Assembly: GCA_019359505.1 (NCBI GenBank)
Contig: JAHHHD010000002.1
Span: forward strand, 62,001 to 126,000
Direction: 5' to 3'
Source of the DNA: Drouetiella hepatica Uher 2000/2452
GTDB taxonomy: Bacteria > Cyanobacteriota > Cyanobacteriia > Elainellales > Elainellaceae
Length of the DNA stretch: 64,000 bases
The notes beneath the pieces were generated by a model. It was not told the DNA's origin, did not search any database, and saw only the letters and a program-made list of their open reading frames with translations. A program made the position numbers and the translations under genes. Of the stretch, positions 26,348-33,919 are shown piece after piece (within the stretch, counting starts at the first letter, position 1; each line of letters starts with the position of its first letter).

Positions 26348-26445
26348 TTATGGCTGTCGCCAGTTTGCTTAGGACATTTTGGGTGGGGCGCTGCACTTCC
26401 CCACCCAAAATGTCCCCGTCCTAGCCGCCTTGGCGGTTGCGATAA
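26348..26445 (+). repeat. Palindromic repeat family B, copy 3 (98 bp)
   Basis: This is the most complete copy. Its ends are TTATGGCTGTCGCCAG and CTTGGCGGTTGCGATAA, which are imperfect inverted repeats of each other. The stem arms are GGACATTTTGGGTGGGG and its reverse complement (17 bp), with a degenerate loop. It fills the gap between larB and the HAD gene and may serve as a terminator. Confidence 0.85.
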
Positions 26446-26453
26446 AGGCTCAG

Positions 26454-27152
26454 CTACCCCGCGTCGGCAGTTAAATCAGCAAGGACACGAAGATTGGGGA
26501 CTTCCAGGTTGGGCTGCGCGATCGCTTCCTTTGCCGCTCCTGATCCCGTCATGCCGACTCTGCGGTTGACCCAGACATTGGCAAGCTCTAAGGCATTTGC
26601 AGGCGCAATATCGTGATATAAACTGGCGGCTACATGGAGAATCTGCGCTTTGGGTAAGCCAATGCGATCGAAAGCCACCTGAAAATTATTGAGGGACGGC
26701 TTATAGCTTTTTACCTGCTGAGCCGTAATCACCTGATCAAATTCGACCTGCAAATGCTCAGCCGTACCTGCAAACAGATCATCATCAACGTTGGAAATAA
26801 TCACCAGCTTGAATCGCTGCTTGAGCTGCTTGAGCGCCTCAACGGTGTCTGGGAAGGGTTGCCAGTGTTGGATGGAGTTCGGCAAAGCCTCTTGCTGAGC
26901 GGCAGAAGGTTGGAAGTGGAGGCGATCGCCAAACCGCCTGACTACCCCCTTCAGTACTTCACGGTAGCTCTTGTACTCCTCTTCCTCAGCGGATTCAAAT
27001 TCTGCAAACAGCTCAAGAATTTTCTCATCTTCTATTTGAATATTATGGGAGGCAAAAATGGCACGTAGAGCGGTTAATACTCCGCCTTCCCAATCAATCA
27101 GAGTCCCGTAGCAGTCAAACGTTAGAACCTGGTATTGATCAAAATTCAGCAT
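26454..27152 (-). CDS. HAD hydrolase, haloacid dehalogenase type II-like
   Basis: The 232-residue protein has the nucleophile Asp13 in LTFDCYGTLIDWEGG, the type II pattern DxYGT. ISNVDDDLFAGT corresponds to HAD motif II, and KSYKPSLNNF supplies the motif III lysine. The last motif reads HVAASLYHDIAPANAL. Substrates in this family range from 2-haloacids to small phosphate esters, so L-2-haloacid dehalogenase is a family label, not a proven activity. It is followed by repeat B3 and larB on the same strand. Confidence 0.85.
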   Translation of the reverse strand: MLNFDQYQVLTFDCYGTLIDWEGGVLTALRAIFASHNIQIEDEKILELFAEFESAEEEEYKSYREVLKGVVRRFGDRLHFQPSAAQQEALPNSIQHWQPFPDTVEALKQLKQRFKLVIISNVDDDLFAGTAEHLQVEFDQVITAQQVKSYKPSLNNFQVAFDRIGLPKAQILHVAASLYHDIAPANALELANVWVNRRVGMTGSGAAKEAIAQPNLEVPNLRVLADLTADAG

Positions 27153-27193
27153 GGGTAAAAATTAGGTAATTTAAGCGGTAGAAATGCGTTAAC

Positions 27194-27613
27194 TTAAGCT
27201 GCAAAAATACTCGACTGATCTCGAAATGATTTGAACTCTAGAGCGTTGCCGCTGGGATCTTGAATAAAGAGTGTCGCCTGTTCACCCACTTCACCTGTAA
27301 ACCGAATATGGGGTGGAATTATGAAAGTCTGATCTTTGAGGCGATCGACCAACTGATGCCAGATCTCCCACTCTAAAATGATGCCGAAATGCCGCACGGG
27401 AACAGCATCCCCGTCCACAAGATTTGTGTCAGTGGCAGCGCATAATTCGGGCTTTAGGTGCGCCGTAATTTGATGACCATAGAAGTCAAAATCAATCCAG
27501 CGATCGCTCGTTCGTCCGACTGCACATCCCAGTACGGTGCAATAAAACGATCGCGTTTGCGCTAAGTCAATCACGGGAAATGCTAGATGAAAGCGAGGAA
27601 TCGGATGAGTCAT
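27194..27613 (-). CDS. VOC family (glyoxalase-like) protein
   Basis: The 139-residue metal-binding-fold protein starts at ATG 27613 as [20 protein letters not shown]. The VOC pattern is clear: [23 protein letters not shown], then [18 protein letters not shown], and [15 protein letters not shown] at the end with the usual metal-site glutamate. A longer frame from 27709 would add 32 residues of repeated LTHPLPT, encoded by the upstream tandem repeat, and is rejected as the natural start. The substrate is unknown. Confidence 0.85.
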   Translation of the reverse strand: MTHPIPRFHLAFPVIDLAQTRSFYCTVLGCAVGRTSDRWIDFDFYGHQITAHLKPELCAATDTNLVDGDAVPVRHFGIILEWEIWHQLVDRLKDQTFIIPPHIRFTGEVGEQATLFIQDPSGNALEFKSFRDQSSIFAA

Positions 27614-27775
27614 GGTGGGGAGTGGATGGGTGGGGAGTGGGTGGGTGAGGAGTGGATGGGTGAGGAGTGGATAGGTGGGGAGTGGATGAGTGAGAAGGAT
27701 ATTTATCATATTTGATATCTATTTTGACCACCCTACCCATCCACCCATCCACTCCCTTCCCCTTACCTCCCCCCC
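27614..27775. repeat. Purine-rich tandem repeat between the VOC and GntR genes
   Basis: The plus strand carries about five imperfect copies of GTGGGGAGTGGATGGGT-like units (about 17 nt) between 27614 and 27700. After a short AT-rich spacer come CCACCC and CATCCACC words in the opposite sense (27728-27775), so the two halves could pair. Both flanking minus-strand frames can read into it, giving low-complexity HPxPT peptides. Confidence 0.8.
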
Positions 27776-28443
27776 TCTTCATCGGCTTGCAGTTGATCAA
27801 TCAAGGCTTGACCTTCCGTATTGTGTTCTCGTGCAATCTGTTCGGCAAGGCTAGAATTACCGGAGCAAATGGCTTTCACTAGGTCAATGTGCTGCGCCAC
27901 AATTTCTGTCAGGTCGGCTTGCAGGGCATTACAGGAGGCAATATAGAGCCGAATTTGATGTCCGACAATCTGATACTGCTGCTGAAGACGGCGGTGTCCT
28001 GAAAGCTGAAAGATCGTGGTGTGGAGAGCAAAATCAGCGTCAGCGATCGCCTGCCAATCTGCCGTTTTTGCAGTCTGAATCAGTTCTTGCAGTGCCGCCT
28101 CTAACACTGCTGCTTTTTCGAGCGTCATGGTTTCGGCTGCTAGTCGAGCTGCCAAGCTTTCTAGAGCGTTACGCAACGTGTAAAGCTCCCAGGCATCTTG
28201 TGCCGTTAGCCCCGCCACAAGGCAGCCGCGATAGGGAAACTGCACCACTAGCCCCTCATGGGTCAACTGCTGCAAAGCCGATCGAATAGTGCCGCGACTA
28301 AGGCTGAGCCGATCGGACAAGTCAACTTCTAACAGGCGCTCACCGGGTGGCAGCACGCCGCTAAGAATTTCATTTCGCAGTAGATCTGCCACCTGCACAT
28401 CGAGGCTACGGGGAATAATGGCAGGCTTTTGTTTGGCGTTCAT
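27763..28443 (-). CDS. GntR family regulator with FCD domain
   Basis: The 226-residue regulator has an N-terminal winged helix (PRSLDVQVADLLRNEILSG..GERLLEVDLSDRLSLSRGTIRSALQQLTHEGLVV) and a helical FCD ligand domain (about 85-215) with LYTLRNALESLAARLAAE and DFALHTTIFQLSGHRRL, which supplies Asp/His metal-site residues. ATG 28443 follows GAAGG; a TTG lies 12 nt upstream. The class II aldolase gene lies just upstream on the same strand, and a 26-bp palindrome in front of that gene is a likely operator for this protein. Confidence 0.88.
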   Translation of the reverse strand: MNAKQKPAIIPRSLDVQVADLLRNEILSGVLPPGERLLEVDLSDRLSLSRGTIRSALQQLTHEGLVVQFPYRGCLVAGLTAQDAWELYTLRNALESLAARLAAETMTLEKAAVLEAALQELIQTAKTADWQAIADADFALHTTIFQLSGHRRLQQQYQIVGHQIRLYIASCNALQADLTEIVAQHIDLVKAICSGNSSLAEQIAREHNTEGQALIDQLQADEEGGR

Positions 28444-28565
28444 TGTGACCTTCAATTGTGGGGACTGGTATTCATTACACTTTTATTCATTACGCTTTAC
28501 ATTCATTACACTTTGAGGACTACCCAATTGTGCAGGGGTCTTGCGCAAAAGTATTGTGCAGGAGT

Positions 28566-29339
28566 TTAGTCTCGGTAGGAGGAATCATCGCGATCGAGCA
28601 GACGCATCAACGCCCCCCACTGGAGCTGTCCTAGATTCTCCATATCGATATCCTGTTGCTGAGCTGAGGTCTGACACACTGCCGCTGAGGGCATAACCAG
28701 CTTGCTGCCGCTGGATTGTGCCAAGATTTGAATCTCGCAGGATTTCTCTAAGTAGTACATGAGAATGAAAGCTTCAGGAATAGTGCGTCCTGCGGTGAGT
28801 AGCCGGTGATTGCGCATTATCATTGCCTTACGCTTCCCCAAATTGTTCACCAAGCGTTCTCGTTCGGCAAGATCAAGCGACACCCCTTCGTAGTCGTGAT
28901 AGGCAAGACGATCGTAAAACTGAAGCGCAAATTGGGAAACGGGCAGCAAACCGCATTCTAGTAGCGAAACGGCAGTGCCATAGCGGGAATGGGTGTGCAG
29001 CACACAAGAAATGTCGGTACGTGCCGCGTGAATAGCGCTGTGAATGACAAATCCCGCAGGGTTGACGATCTGGCTGCCAGGTTCAACAAGATTTCCCTCT
29101 AGATCCACTTTGAGCAAACTAGAAGCCGTAATCTCGTGAAACATCATGCCGTAGGGGTTCAGCAAAAAGTGATCGGTTCCGGGCAGCCGCACCGAAATGT
29201 GAGTCTCGACCAGATCAGACATGCGAAATTTGTCGATCAGCCGATAGGTGGCAGCAAGCTGAATTCGCAAAGCCTGTTCGTCTAAGGCTTTTGCGGGTGG
29301 CATACAGTTCTGGAGAGTCAGATCGATCGACTGGCGCAT
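28566..29339 (-). CDS. Class II aldolase/adducin family protein
   Basis: The 257-residue protein has the zinc-site histidines in SCVLHTHSRYGTAVS (HxH, about residue 113-115) and a later one in AMIMRNHRLLTAG (about 178). HISVRLPGTDHFLLNPYGMMFHEITASSLLKVD is the usual N-terminal phosphate/substrate region. Family members include fuculose-1-phosphate aldolase and ribulose-5-phosphate 4-epimerase; many cyanobacterial ones are unassigned. It is followed on the same strand by an FCD-type GntR regulator (122-bp gap), suggesting one regulated catabolic unit. Confidence 0.88.
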   Translation of the reverse strand: MRQSIDLTLQNCMPPAKALDEQALRIQLAATYRLIDKFRMSDLVETHISVRLPGTDHFLLNPYGMMFHEITASSLLKVDLEGNLVEPGSQIVNPAGFVIHSAIHAARTDISCVLHTHSRYGTAVSLLECGLLPVSQFALQFYDRLAYHDYEGVSLDLAERERLVNNLGKRKAMIMRNHRLLTAGRTIPEAFILMYYLEKSCEIQILAQSSGSKLVMPSAAVCQTSAQQQDIDMENLGQLQWGALMRLLDRDDSSYRD

Positions 29340-29401
29340 AAGATACTTGCCTGTAGATTACTTGCCTAGAGCAAAACCATAGAGGTCAGTCTAGAAGAAA
29401 T

Positions 29402-29427
29402 ATTGTAGATTGTCAACAATCTACAAT
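29402..29427. promoter_or_regulatory. Candidate operator: 26-bp palindrome upstream of class II aldolase
   Basis: ATTGTAGATTGT, a CA spacer and ACAATCTACAAT form a perfect inverted repeat centred about 75 bp upstream of the aldolase start. A two-base spacer and lack of a T run make a terminator unlikely. Size and symmetry suit a dimeric GntR/FCD regulator, and such a gene follows the aldolase. Confidence 0.55.
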
Positions 29428-29472
29428 CCAGATAGTTTGAAGCTATAAGCCTCGATCGCCTAAAGCTAGACT

Positions 29473-30207
29473 CTAAAGCTGGCTAAACAGTGCTAGAACT
29501 TGTGTCCAGGCATCGGCGGCGGCGGTGGGATTATAGGCAGGACGACGATCGCAGAAAAACCCATGCTCGGCTCCGGCATAGCGAAAGATTTTGTGGGGAA
29601 TCTGGTGCTGTTGCAGTGCCGCCTCAATTTGCTCCACATGGTCTGGCGGAATGCTGGCATCGTCCAGCCCAAAAAAGGCGTAAAGGATGCTCTGAATCTC
29701 TGGCGTGTGGGCGATCGTCGGTTCGCCACCACCGGGCGTAAAGGTGGGGATGCCCGCACCGTAGAACGAAGCCGTGGCTTTGATACCTGGCAGCGTCGCC
29801 GCTAGGTAGGCAACATGTCCGCCAAAGCAGAAGCCAATACAGCCGATTGCCCCTGTCACGGAAGGCAGAGTATAAAGGTAATCCACCGTACTTTGAATAT
29901 CTGAAATCAGCTCATCGGCGCGAGTCTGGTCTTTATAAATCCGTCCTTGCTTAATGGCTTCAGGGTCATACCCGCTTTCATAGCCGGGGGCAAGGCGCTG
30001 ATAGAGGGCAGGCGCGATCGCCACATACCCCGCTTTAGCAAAGCGCTCTACAACATCGCGGATGTGGGCGTTGACCCCAAAAATCTCTTGGAGGACGATA
30101 ATTGCAGGGAAGGTTGAGGTGGCGATCGGTTCTGCCAAGTAGGCAGAGATCTGCAAATCTCCGTTAGGTACCTGAGCTTGTGTGATGCGGATGGTGGTTT
30201 CAGTCAT
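29473..30207 (-). CDS. Dienelactone hydrolase family protein
   Basis: The 244-residue alpha/beta hydrolase carries the dienelactone hydrolase signature: Cys nucleophile in GCIGFCFGGHVAYLAA (about 122-135), an Asp in GLDDASIPPDHVEQ and the His in AGAEHGFFCDRRPAYNP near the C-terminus. IIVLQEIFGVNAHIRDVVERFAKAGY near the start is also typical. The family hydrolyses lactone or ester bonds; the substrate in cyanobacteria is unknown. It lies 143 bp downstream of the racemase gene, from which it is separated by a perfect 46-bp palindrome. Confidence 0.9.
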   Translation of the reverse strand: MTETTIRITQAQVPNGDLQISAYLAEPIATSTFPAIIVLQEIFGVNAHIRDVVERFAKAGYVAIAPALYQRLAPGYESGYDPEAIKQGRIYKDQTRADELISDIQSTVDYLYTLPSVTGAIGCIGFCFGGHVAYLAATLPGIKATASFYGAGIPTFTPGGGEPTIAHTPEIQSILYAFFGLDDASIPPDHVEQIEAALQQHQIPHKIFRYAGAEHGFFCDRRPAYNPTAAADAWTQVLALFSQL

Positions 30208-30310
30208 GTTTTACCTTTAGGATCTAGTTTTGGCGATCGCTGCCACTCTACCGCCTCCTGGGGGCACTGATGCTCACTTCCTCCAGATACACATACCATG
30301 CTGCTTTCAT

Positions 30311-30356
30311 GGTTAATTTTTTTTGAAAGGAGCGCTCCTTTCAAAAAAAATTAACC
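30311..30356. terminator. Perfect 46-bp palindrome, probable bidirectional terminator
   Basis: GGTTAATTTTTTTTGAAAGG begins a perfect palindrome centred on AGCGCT, with 23-bp arms and no unpaired loop. The run of eight T on one arm gives a T tract on either strand. It overlaps the stop codon of the Asp/Glu racemase gene (TAA at 30353-30351), so the gene appears to end inside the element. Confidence 0.75.
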
Positions 30357-31226
30357 ACCCTGATTTTGAGAAACTTCTAACCTTTTCAAACCTTGCAGAA
30401 ATTGAGAGGCTGGAGGACAAAATATAGAATGTTCAGTTGAGGTGCGCGGTTGGTAAACCTCTGGAAGTAACGGCAAAACGCGATCGCCCCAACACAAGTC
30501 CAGCGCTAGATCGGCGGCGACATCTAGCGGATCGATCCAGGGCAAGGACGGATCAGCAATTTGGGGTAGGGCAACGGAGAGTTCTGTGCATCCTGCGATC
30601 ACTAGCTCCGCCCCTTGGTGTTGCAGCCACTCCACCGCCTGTTTTAGATGAGCCAGCGCTCGGTTAGAGACTTGAATGCCAGAGGATTTAATCCCCCACT
30701 TCGGATGATAAATGCTCTGCATCACCTGCTGCTGAGGGGGAGAAGCGATCGCCGGACAGATGGGAATCAACCCAACATTCAGCAAGCTGCGGCTATATAA
30801 GCCTGTCTGCAACGTGCCGTCAGTGGCTAAAATGCCGATTCGTTTCACGTCATATTGTTCGGCGATGAACCGAGAGGTGCAGTGCATCAGATGCAGCCAG
30901 GGAACTTGTAGATGAGGCTGCACCTGGGCATAGAAAGCATGGGCTGTATTGCAGGGAATGATCAAAAAGTCTGCACCTGCTCGTTCTAGGATTTGCCCAT
31001 ATTGCACTAGCCAGGGGGTACAGTCGGATACCTGTCCGGCGAGGCTCTGAGTCCGATCGGGGATAGAACTCGCGCTTACCAAAATCCAGACCGGATGATC
31101 CTGATCGGCACAGGCTCCCCGCGCAACATTTTTGGCAATTAGCCGCCGCTCAAACTCAATGTGCGCCAAGGGTCCCAGCCCACCCAAAATGCCAGGGATA
31201 AGCTGCTTTTGTCCTACAATCGCCAT
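30351..31226 (-). CDS. Aspartate/glutamate racemase family protein
   Basis: The 291-residue protein has the two catalytic cysteines of the family in IIPCNTAHAFYAQV (about residue 97) and VIAGCTELSVAL (about 220), and the N-terminal GILGGLGPLAHIEFERRL. It interconverts L and D amino acids such as aspartate or glutamate without cofactor; the exact substrate is not visible. The gene begins 5 bp after the stop of the cNMP-binding protein gene and is surely co-transcribed with it. The stop codon is embedded in a perfect palindrome. Confidence 0.87.
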   Translation of the reverse strand: MAIVGQKQLIPGILGGLGPLAHIEFERRLIAKNVARGACADQDHPVWILVSASSIPDRTQSLAGQVSDCTPWLVQYGQILERAGADFLIIPCNTAHAFYAQVQPHLQVPWLHLMHCTSRFIAEQYDVKRIGILATDGTLQTGLYSRSLLNVGLIPICPAIASPPQQQVMQSIYHPKWGIKSSGIQVSNRALAHLKQAVEWLQHQGAELVIAGCTELSVALPQIADPSLPWIDPLDVAADLALDLCWGDRVLPLLPEVYQPRTSTEHSIFCPPASQFLQGLKRLEVSQNQGG

Positions 31227-31231
31227 CTGAG

Positions 31232-31795
31232 TTAATGCAGGTAAAATCGAATGCCAATGACGATCGCCACCAGCATGACAATGGGAATCGCGATCGCCGC
31301 CATGCCGTTGTGACTCTTGAACACTCTCGATTCATGGCTGACAACCGCTTTCTTGATCGTCTCATGCATCTCTTCTCGCAGCTTGGTTAGCTCTGCATCC
31401 AGGCTGTCCGTGCTGTAAAGCTGACGGAGGCGATCGAACACATCCCGCGCCATCACCAGGCTGTTTTCAGGATGGTTAAACAAGGTATCTAGAATTTCTT
31501 CATGGCTAAAGATGATCACTTTAGTCGCTTCAGCGGCTTTTGCGGTTGAGGAGCGAACTTTGCGATCGATGAGCTCAACTTCGCCAAATACTTTACCTGC
31601 ACCGATCGCTTTAGCCACCACCTGCCCCGTTTCGGGATAGGTATCAATCAGCTCAATTTTGCCGCTCTTAATCAGGTAAACAGCTTGACTTGTCTCGCCT
31701 TCAGCGTAGATGACTTCGCCCGCAGTGTAGGTGCGCTTTTCCATGAGTCCTAATATTTTTCGGATTTGCGATAGTTTTGCGGCTATTGTTCCCAT
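31232..31795 (-). CDS. Cyclic nucleotide-binding domain protein with C-terminal membrane anchor
   Basis: The 187-residue protein has a cNMP-binding (CAP-type) domain at about 20-125: YTAGEVIYAEGETSQAVYLIKSGKIELID, then GAGKVFGEVELIDRKVRSSTAKAAEATKVIIF. A helical linker (LTKLREEMHETIKKAV) and one C-terminal hydrophobic helix (AAIAIPIVMLVAIVIGIRFYL) follow, so it is probably tail-anchored in a membrane. The phosphate-binding cassette reads FGEVELIDRKVRSSTAKA, where binders usually have RxA(S/T); nucleotide binding is therefore uncertain. It has no DNA-binding domain. It is divergent from the ParA-like gene by about 70 bp. Confidence 0.8.
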   Translation of the reverse strand: MGTIAAKLSQIRKILGLMEKRTYTAGEVIYAEGETSQAVYLIKSGKIELIDTYPETGQVVAKAIGAGKVFGEVELIDRKVRSSTAKAAEATKVIIFSHEEILDTLFNHPENSLVMARDVFDRLRQLYSTDSLDAELTKLREEMHETIKKAVVSHESRVFKSHNGMAAIAIPIVMLVAIVIGIRFYLH

Positions 31796-31866
31796 ACTGT
31801 ATCCAAGTCTATCGGGCAGCACAAAAGCTAACTGATGCCGCCCACCGCGCTCTGTAGGAGTTGTTT

Positions 31867-32640
31867 ATGTCACAAATTATCTCAGTCCATTCCTTTCGAG
31901 GAGGGACTGGCAAATCAAACCTGACTGCAAACATTGCGGTTGCAGTTGCAAGTCAGGGCAAGCGAGTGGCGATCGTCGATACCGACATTCAGTCGCCGGG
32001 AATTCATATCATTTTTGGATTGGATGAAGAGACTTTTAGCTATTCGCTAAATGACTATCTTTGGGACAAGTGCAGCATTGAAAAAGCGGCTTACGATGTT
32101 ACGTCAGAACTGAAGACGGGCAATGGCTCAACGGCAGATCTGTCAGGTACGGTCTATCTTGTGCCCTCTAGCTTGAAGGCAGGAGAGATTGCCAAGATCC
32201 TGCGAGAAGGATTTGATGTGGGGTTGCTCAACGATGGTTTTCAGGAATTAACGGAGCGCCTCAATCTAGATTACCTGTTTATTGATACCCATCCTGGACT
32301 GAATGAAGAAACGCTGTTATCGATCGCCATTTCAGATGCCATGGTGATTATTCTGCGTCCCGATCGCCAAGACTTTTTGGGAACAGCAGTCACCCTAGAA
32401 GTGGCACAAAAGTTAGATGTGCCGGAGATTTTGCTGCTCGTTAATAAAACGCCGCCTGTATTCGATCGCAATACTGTCATGAGTCAAGTTTCTCACCGCT
32501 ACGGTGTTCCTGTAGGTGGCTTATTTTACGAAAATGAGGAAATGCTGGAATTGGCAAGCAGCGGCGTATTCTGGCTGCATCATCCCGATCATCCCTTTAG
32601 CCAAGAGGTTCATGCTGTCGCCAAAAAAATTATTGGGTAA
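31867..32640 (+). CDS. MinD/ParA-like ATPase with Arg in the signature-lysine position
   Basis: The 257-residue P-loop ATPase of the ParA/MinD superfamily has the deviant Walker A as FRGGTGKSN near residue 11-19, with Arg where ParA/MinD have the signature Lys (KGGxGKS). VAIVDTDIQSPGIHIIFGL is Walker A', and LDYLFIDTHPGLNEETL is Walker B. No MinD-type C-terminal amphipathic helix is evident. ATG 31867 follows GGAG with a 6-nt gap. It forms an operon with a small winged-helix protein 8 bp downstream and lies divergent from the cNMP-binding membrane protein. Cyanobacteria have many ParA-like proteins, including McdA, that lack the signature lysine; function here is open. Confidence 0.85.
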   Translation: MSQIISVHSFRGGTGKSNLTANIAVAVASQGKRVAIVDTDIQSPGIHIIFGLDEETFSYSLNDYLWDKCSIEKAAYDVTSELKTGNGSTADLSGTVYLVPSSLKAGEIAKILREGFDVGLLNDGFQELTERLNLDYLFIDTHPGLNEETLLSIAISDAMVIILRPDRQDFLGTAVTLEVAQKLDVPEILLLVNKTPPVFDRNTVMSQVSHRYGVPVGGLFYENEEMLELASSGVFWLHHPDHPFSQEVHAVAKKIIG

Positions 32641-32648
32641 CGCTGCGT

Positions 32649-32945
32649 ATGACACCTAATACGCCTCAGCCGCCTACCCGATCAATCGCCGATCTTTTGT
32701 TCTTACCTGAGGTAGAGCGATCGCTCCTGAATTGGCTGCTGCGCCAGCGGAGCGCTACGTTGTCGGAACTGGTTGCCTATCTATCACAAACTCCTGAAGC
32801 TGCTGAGCTGCTTTTAGAAGGCTTAATGGCTGAGGGCTTTATCAAATTGAGCGAAAAAAATGGCGAATTGTCCTATCAGCCTCGGTTAATTACTCGTGTC
32901 GGGCGGCAGGTTCCCAGCAAAATTTGGGATGCGCTAGAGAACTAG
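32649..32945 (+). CDS. Small winged-helix-like protein, ParA operon partner
   Basis: The 98-residue protein has PEVERSLLNWLLRQRSATLSELVAYLSQTPEAAELLLEGLMAEGFIKLSEKNGELSYQP, reading as a winged helix-turn-helix (helices about 18-70, wing about 72-82). No cysteine or membrane segment is present. It starts 8 bp after the ParA-like gene. It may be the cargo adaptor or regulator of that ATPase; this is inference from gene order. I do not recognise a named family. Confidence 0.75.
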   Translation: MTPNTPQPPTRSIADLLFLPEVERSLLNWLLRQRSATLSELVAYLSQTPEAAELLLEGLMAEGFIKLSEKNGELSYQPRLITRVGRQVPSKIWDALEN

Positions 32946-32984
32946 GTTCGAGGCTTCAAACACACGCTTTCCACAAGAAATATT

Positions 32985-33896
32985 ATGATTACTCACGATG
33001 TCGCGATCGAATCCCCTTGCCCTACCCAGTTTTGGCAGTGGCGCGGATTCTCCATTGGCTATCAGACGGCGGGCACTCAGGGAGATGCTGTACTGCTGAT
33101 CCACGGCTTGGGTGCATCTAGCGATCACTGGCGCAAAAACATTGCAGCACTCGCCCAACACCATCGGGTATATGCGATCGATCTGATTGGCTTTGGGCAG
33201 TCGGCTAAGCCAAAGCCCGGAGAGGCAATCAACTACCGTTTTGAAACCTGGGGCGAACAAATTAATGATTTTTGCCGAGAGGTGATTGGCGAATCGGTCT
33301 TTCTGGTGGGTAACTCCATCGGCTGTTTGGTGGCGCTCCAGGCAGCAGTGTTCCAGCCCAAGCAGGTGAAAGCGATCGCCTTGCTAGACTGCGCTCTACG
33401 GCTCCAGCATCAGCGTAAGCTGTCCTGGTATCGCAAGCTGACCTTTCCCTGGATACAAAAGATTCTTGCCTATCCCCCGATCGGACGTTTCTTTTTCTCT
33501 AAGTTAGCCCAACCTAAAGTCATTCGGCAGGCGTTGCTCAAAGCATACGGACGTAAGGAAGCCGTTACCGACGAGCTAGTAGAAATTTTGCTGAAACCCG
33601 CTCGTGATCCGGGTGCGGCAGATGTGTTTTTGTCCTTCATCACCTATTCTCAAGGGCCGTTGCCCGAAGACTTGCTGCCTCAGATTCAGTGTCCTGTTTT
33701 GCTGGCGTGGGGCAAAGTCGATCCCTGGGAGCCGTTTGCTCTGGGTCAAAAGCTGGCAGAATTTGCGGCAGTCGATCGCTTCATGCCGCTAGAGGGCATT
33801 GGTCATTGTCCGCAAGACGAAGCCCCAGAAGTGATCAATCCGCTGTTGCTGGAGTGGTTTAGTGAAAAGGCGATCGCCTCTCCTGTTCAAGATTAA
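32985..33896 (+). CDS. Alpha/beta-fold hydrolase
   Basis: The 303-residue alpha/beta hydrolase has LLIHGLGASSDHWRKNI (oxyanion region), nucleophile elbow GNSIG (VFLVGNSIGCLVALQAA, about residue 107-111), acid candidate in WGKVDPWEP and His in GIGHCPQDEAPE. It resembles the cyanobacterial and plastid hydrolases related to pheophytinase-like or haloalkane dehalogenase-like enzymes, but the substrate is unknown. It follows the winged-helix gene by 39 bp and may belong to the same transcript. Confidence 0.87.
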   Translation: MITHDVAIESPCPTQFWQWRGFSIGYQTAGTQGDAVLLIHGLGASSDHWRKNIAALAQHHRVYAIDLIGFGQSAKPKPGEAINYRFETWGEQINDFCREVIGESVFLVGNSIGCLVALQAAVFQPKQVKAIALLDCALRLQHQRKLSWYRKLTFPWIQKILAYPPIGRFFFSKLAQPKVIRQALLKAYGRKEAVTDELVEILLKPARDPGAADVFLSFITYSQGPLPEDLLPQIQCPVLLAWGKVDPWEPFALGQKLAEFAAVDRFMPLEGIGHCPQDEAPEVINPLLLEWFSEKAIASPVQD

Positions 33897-33919
33897 TATC
33901 CTGCATTGAGCCGCAGCTT

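Noticed and set aside
27614-27700. CRISPR array
   Set aside because: Repeats are directly adjacent, short and degenerate with no spacers, and no cas gene is present.
27614-27709. N-terminal extension of the VOC protein made of LTHPLPT repeats
   Set aside because: The VOC fold starts right after Met at 27613; the extension is encoded by a simple tandem repeat.
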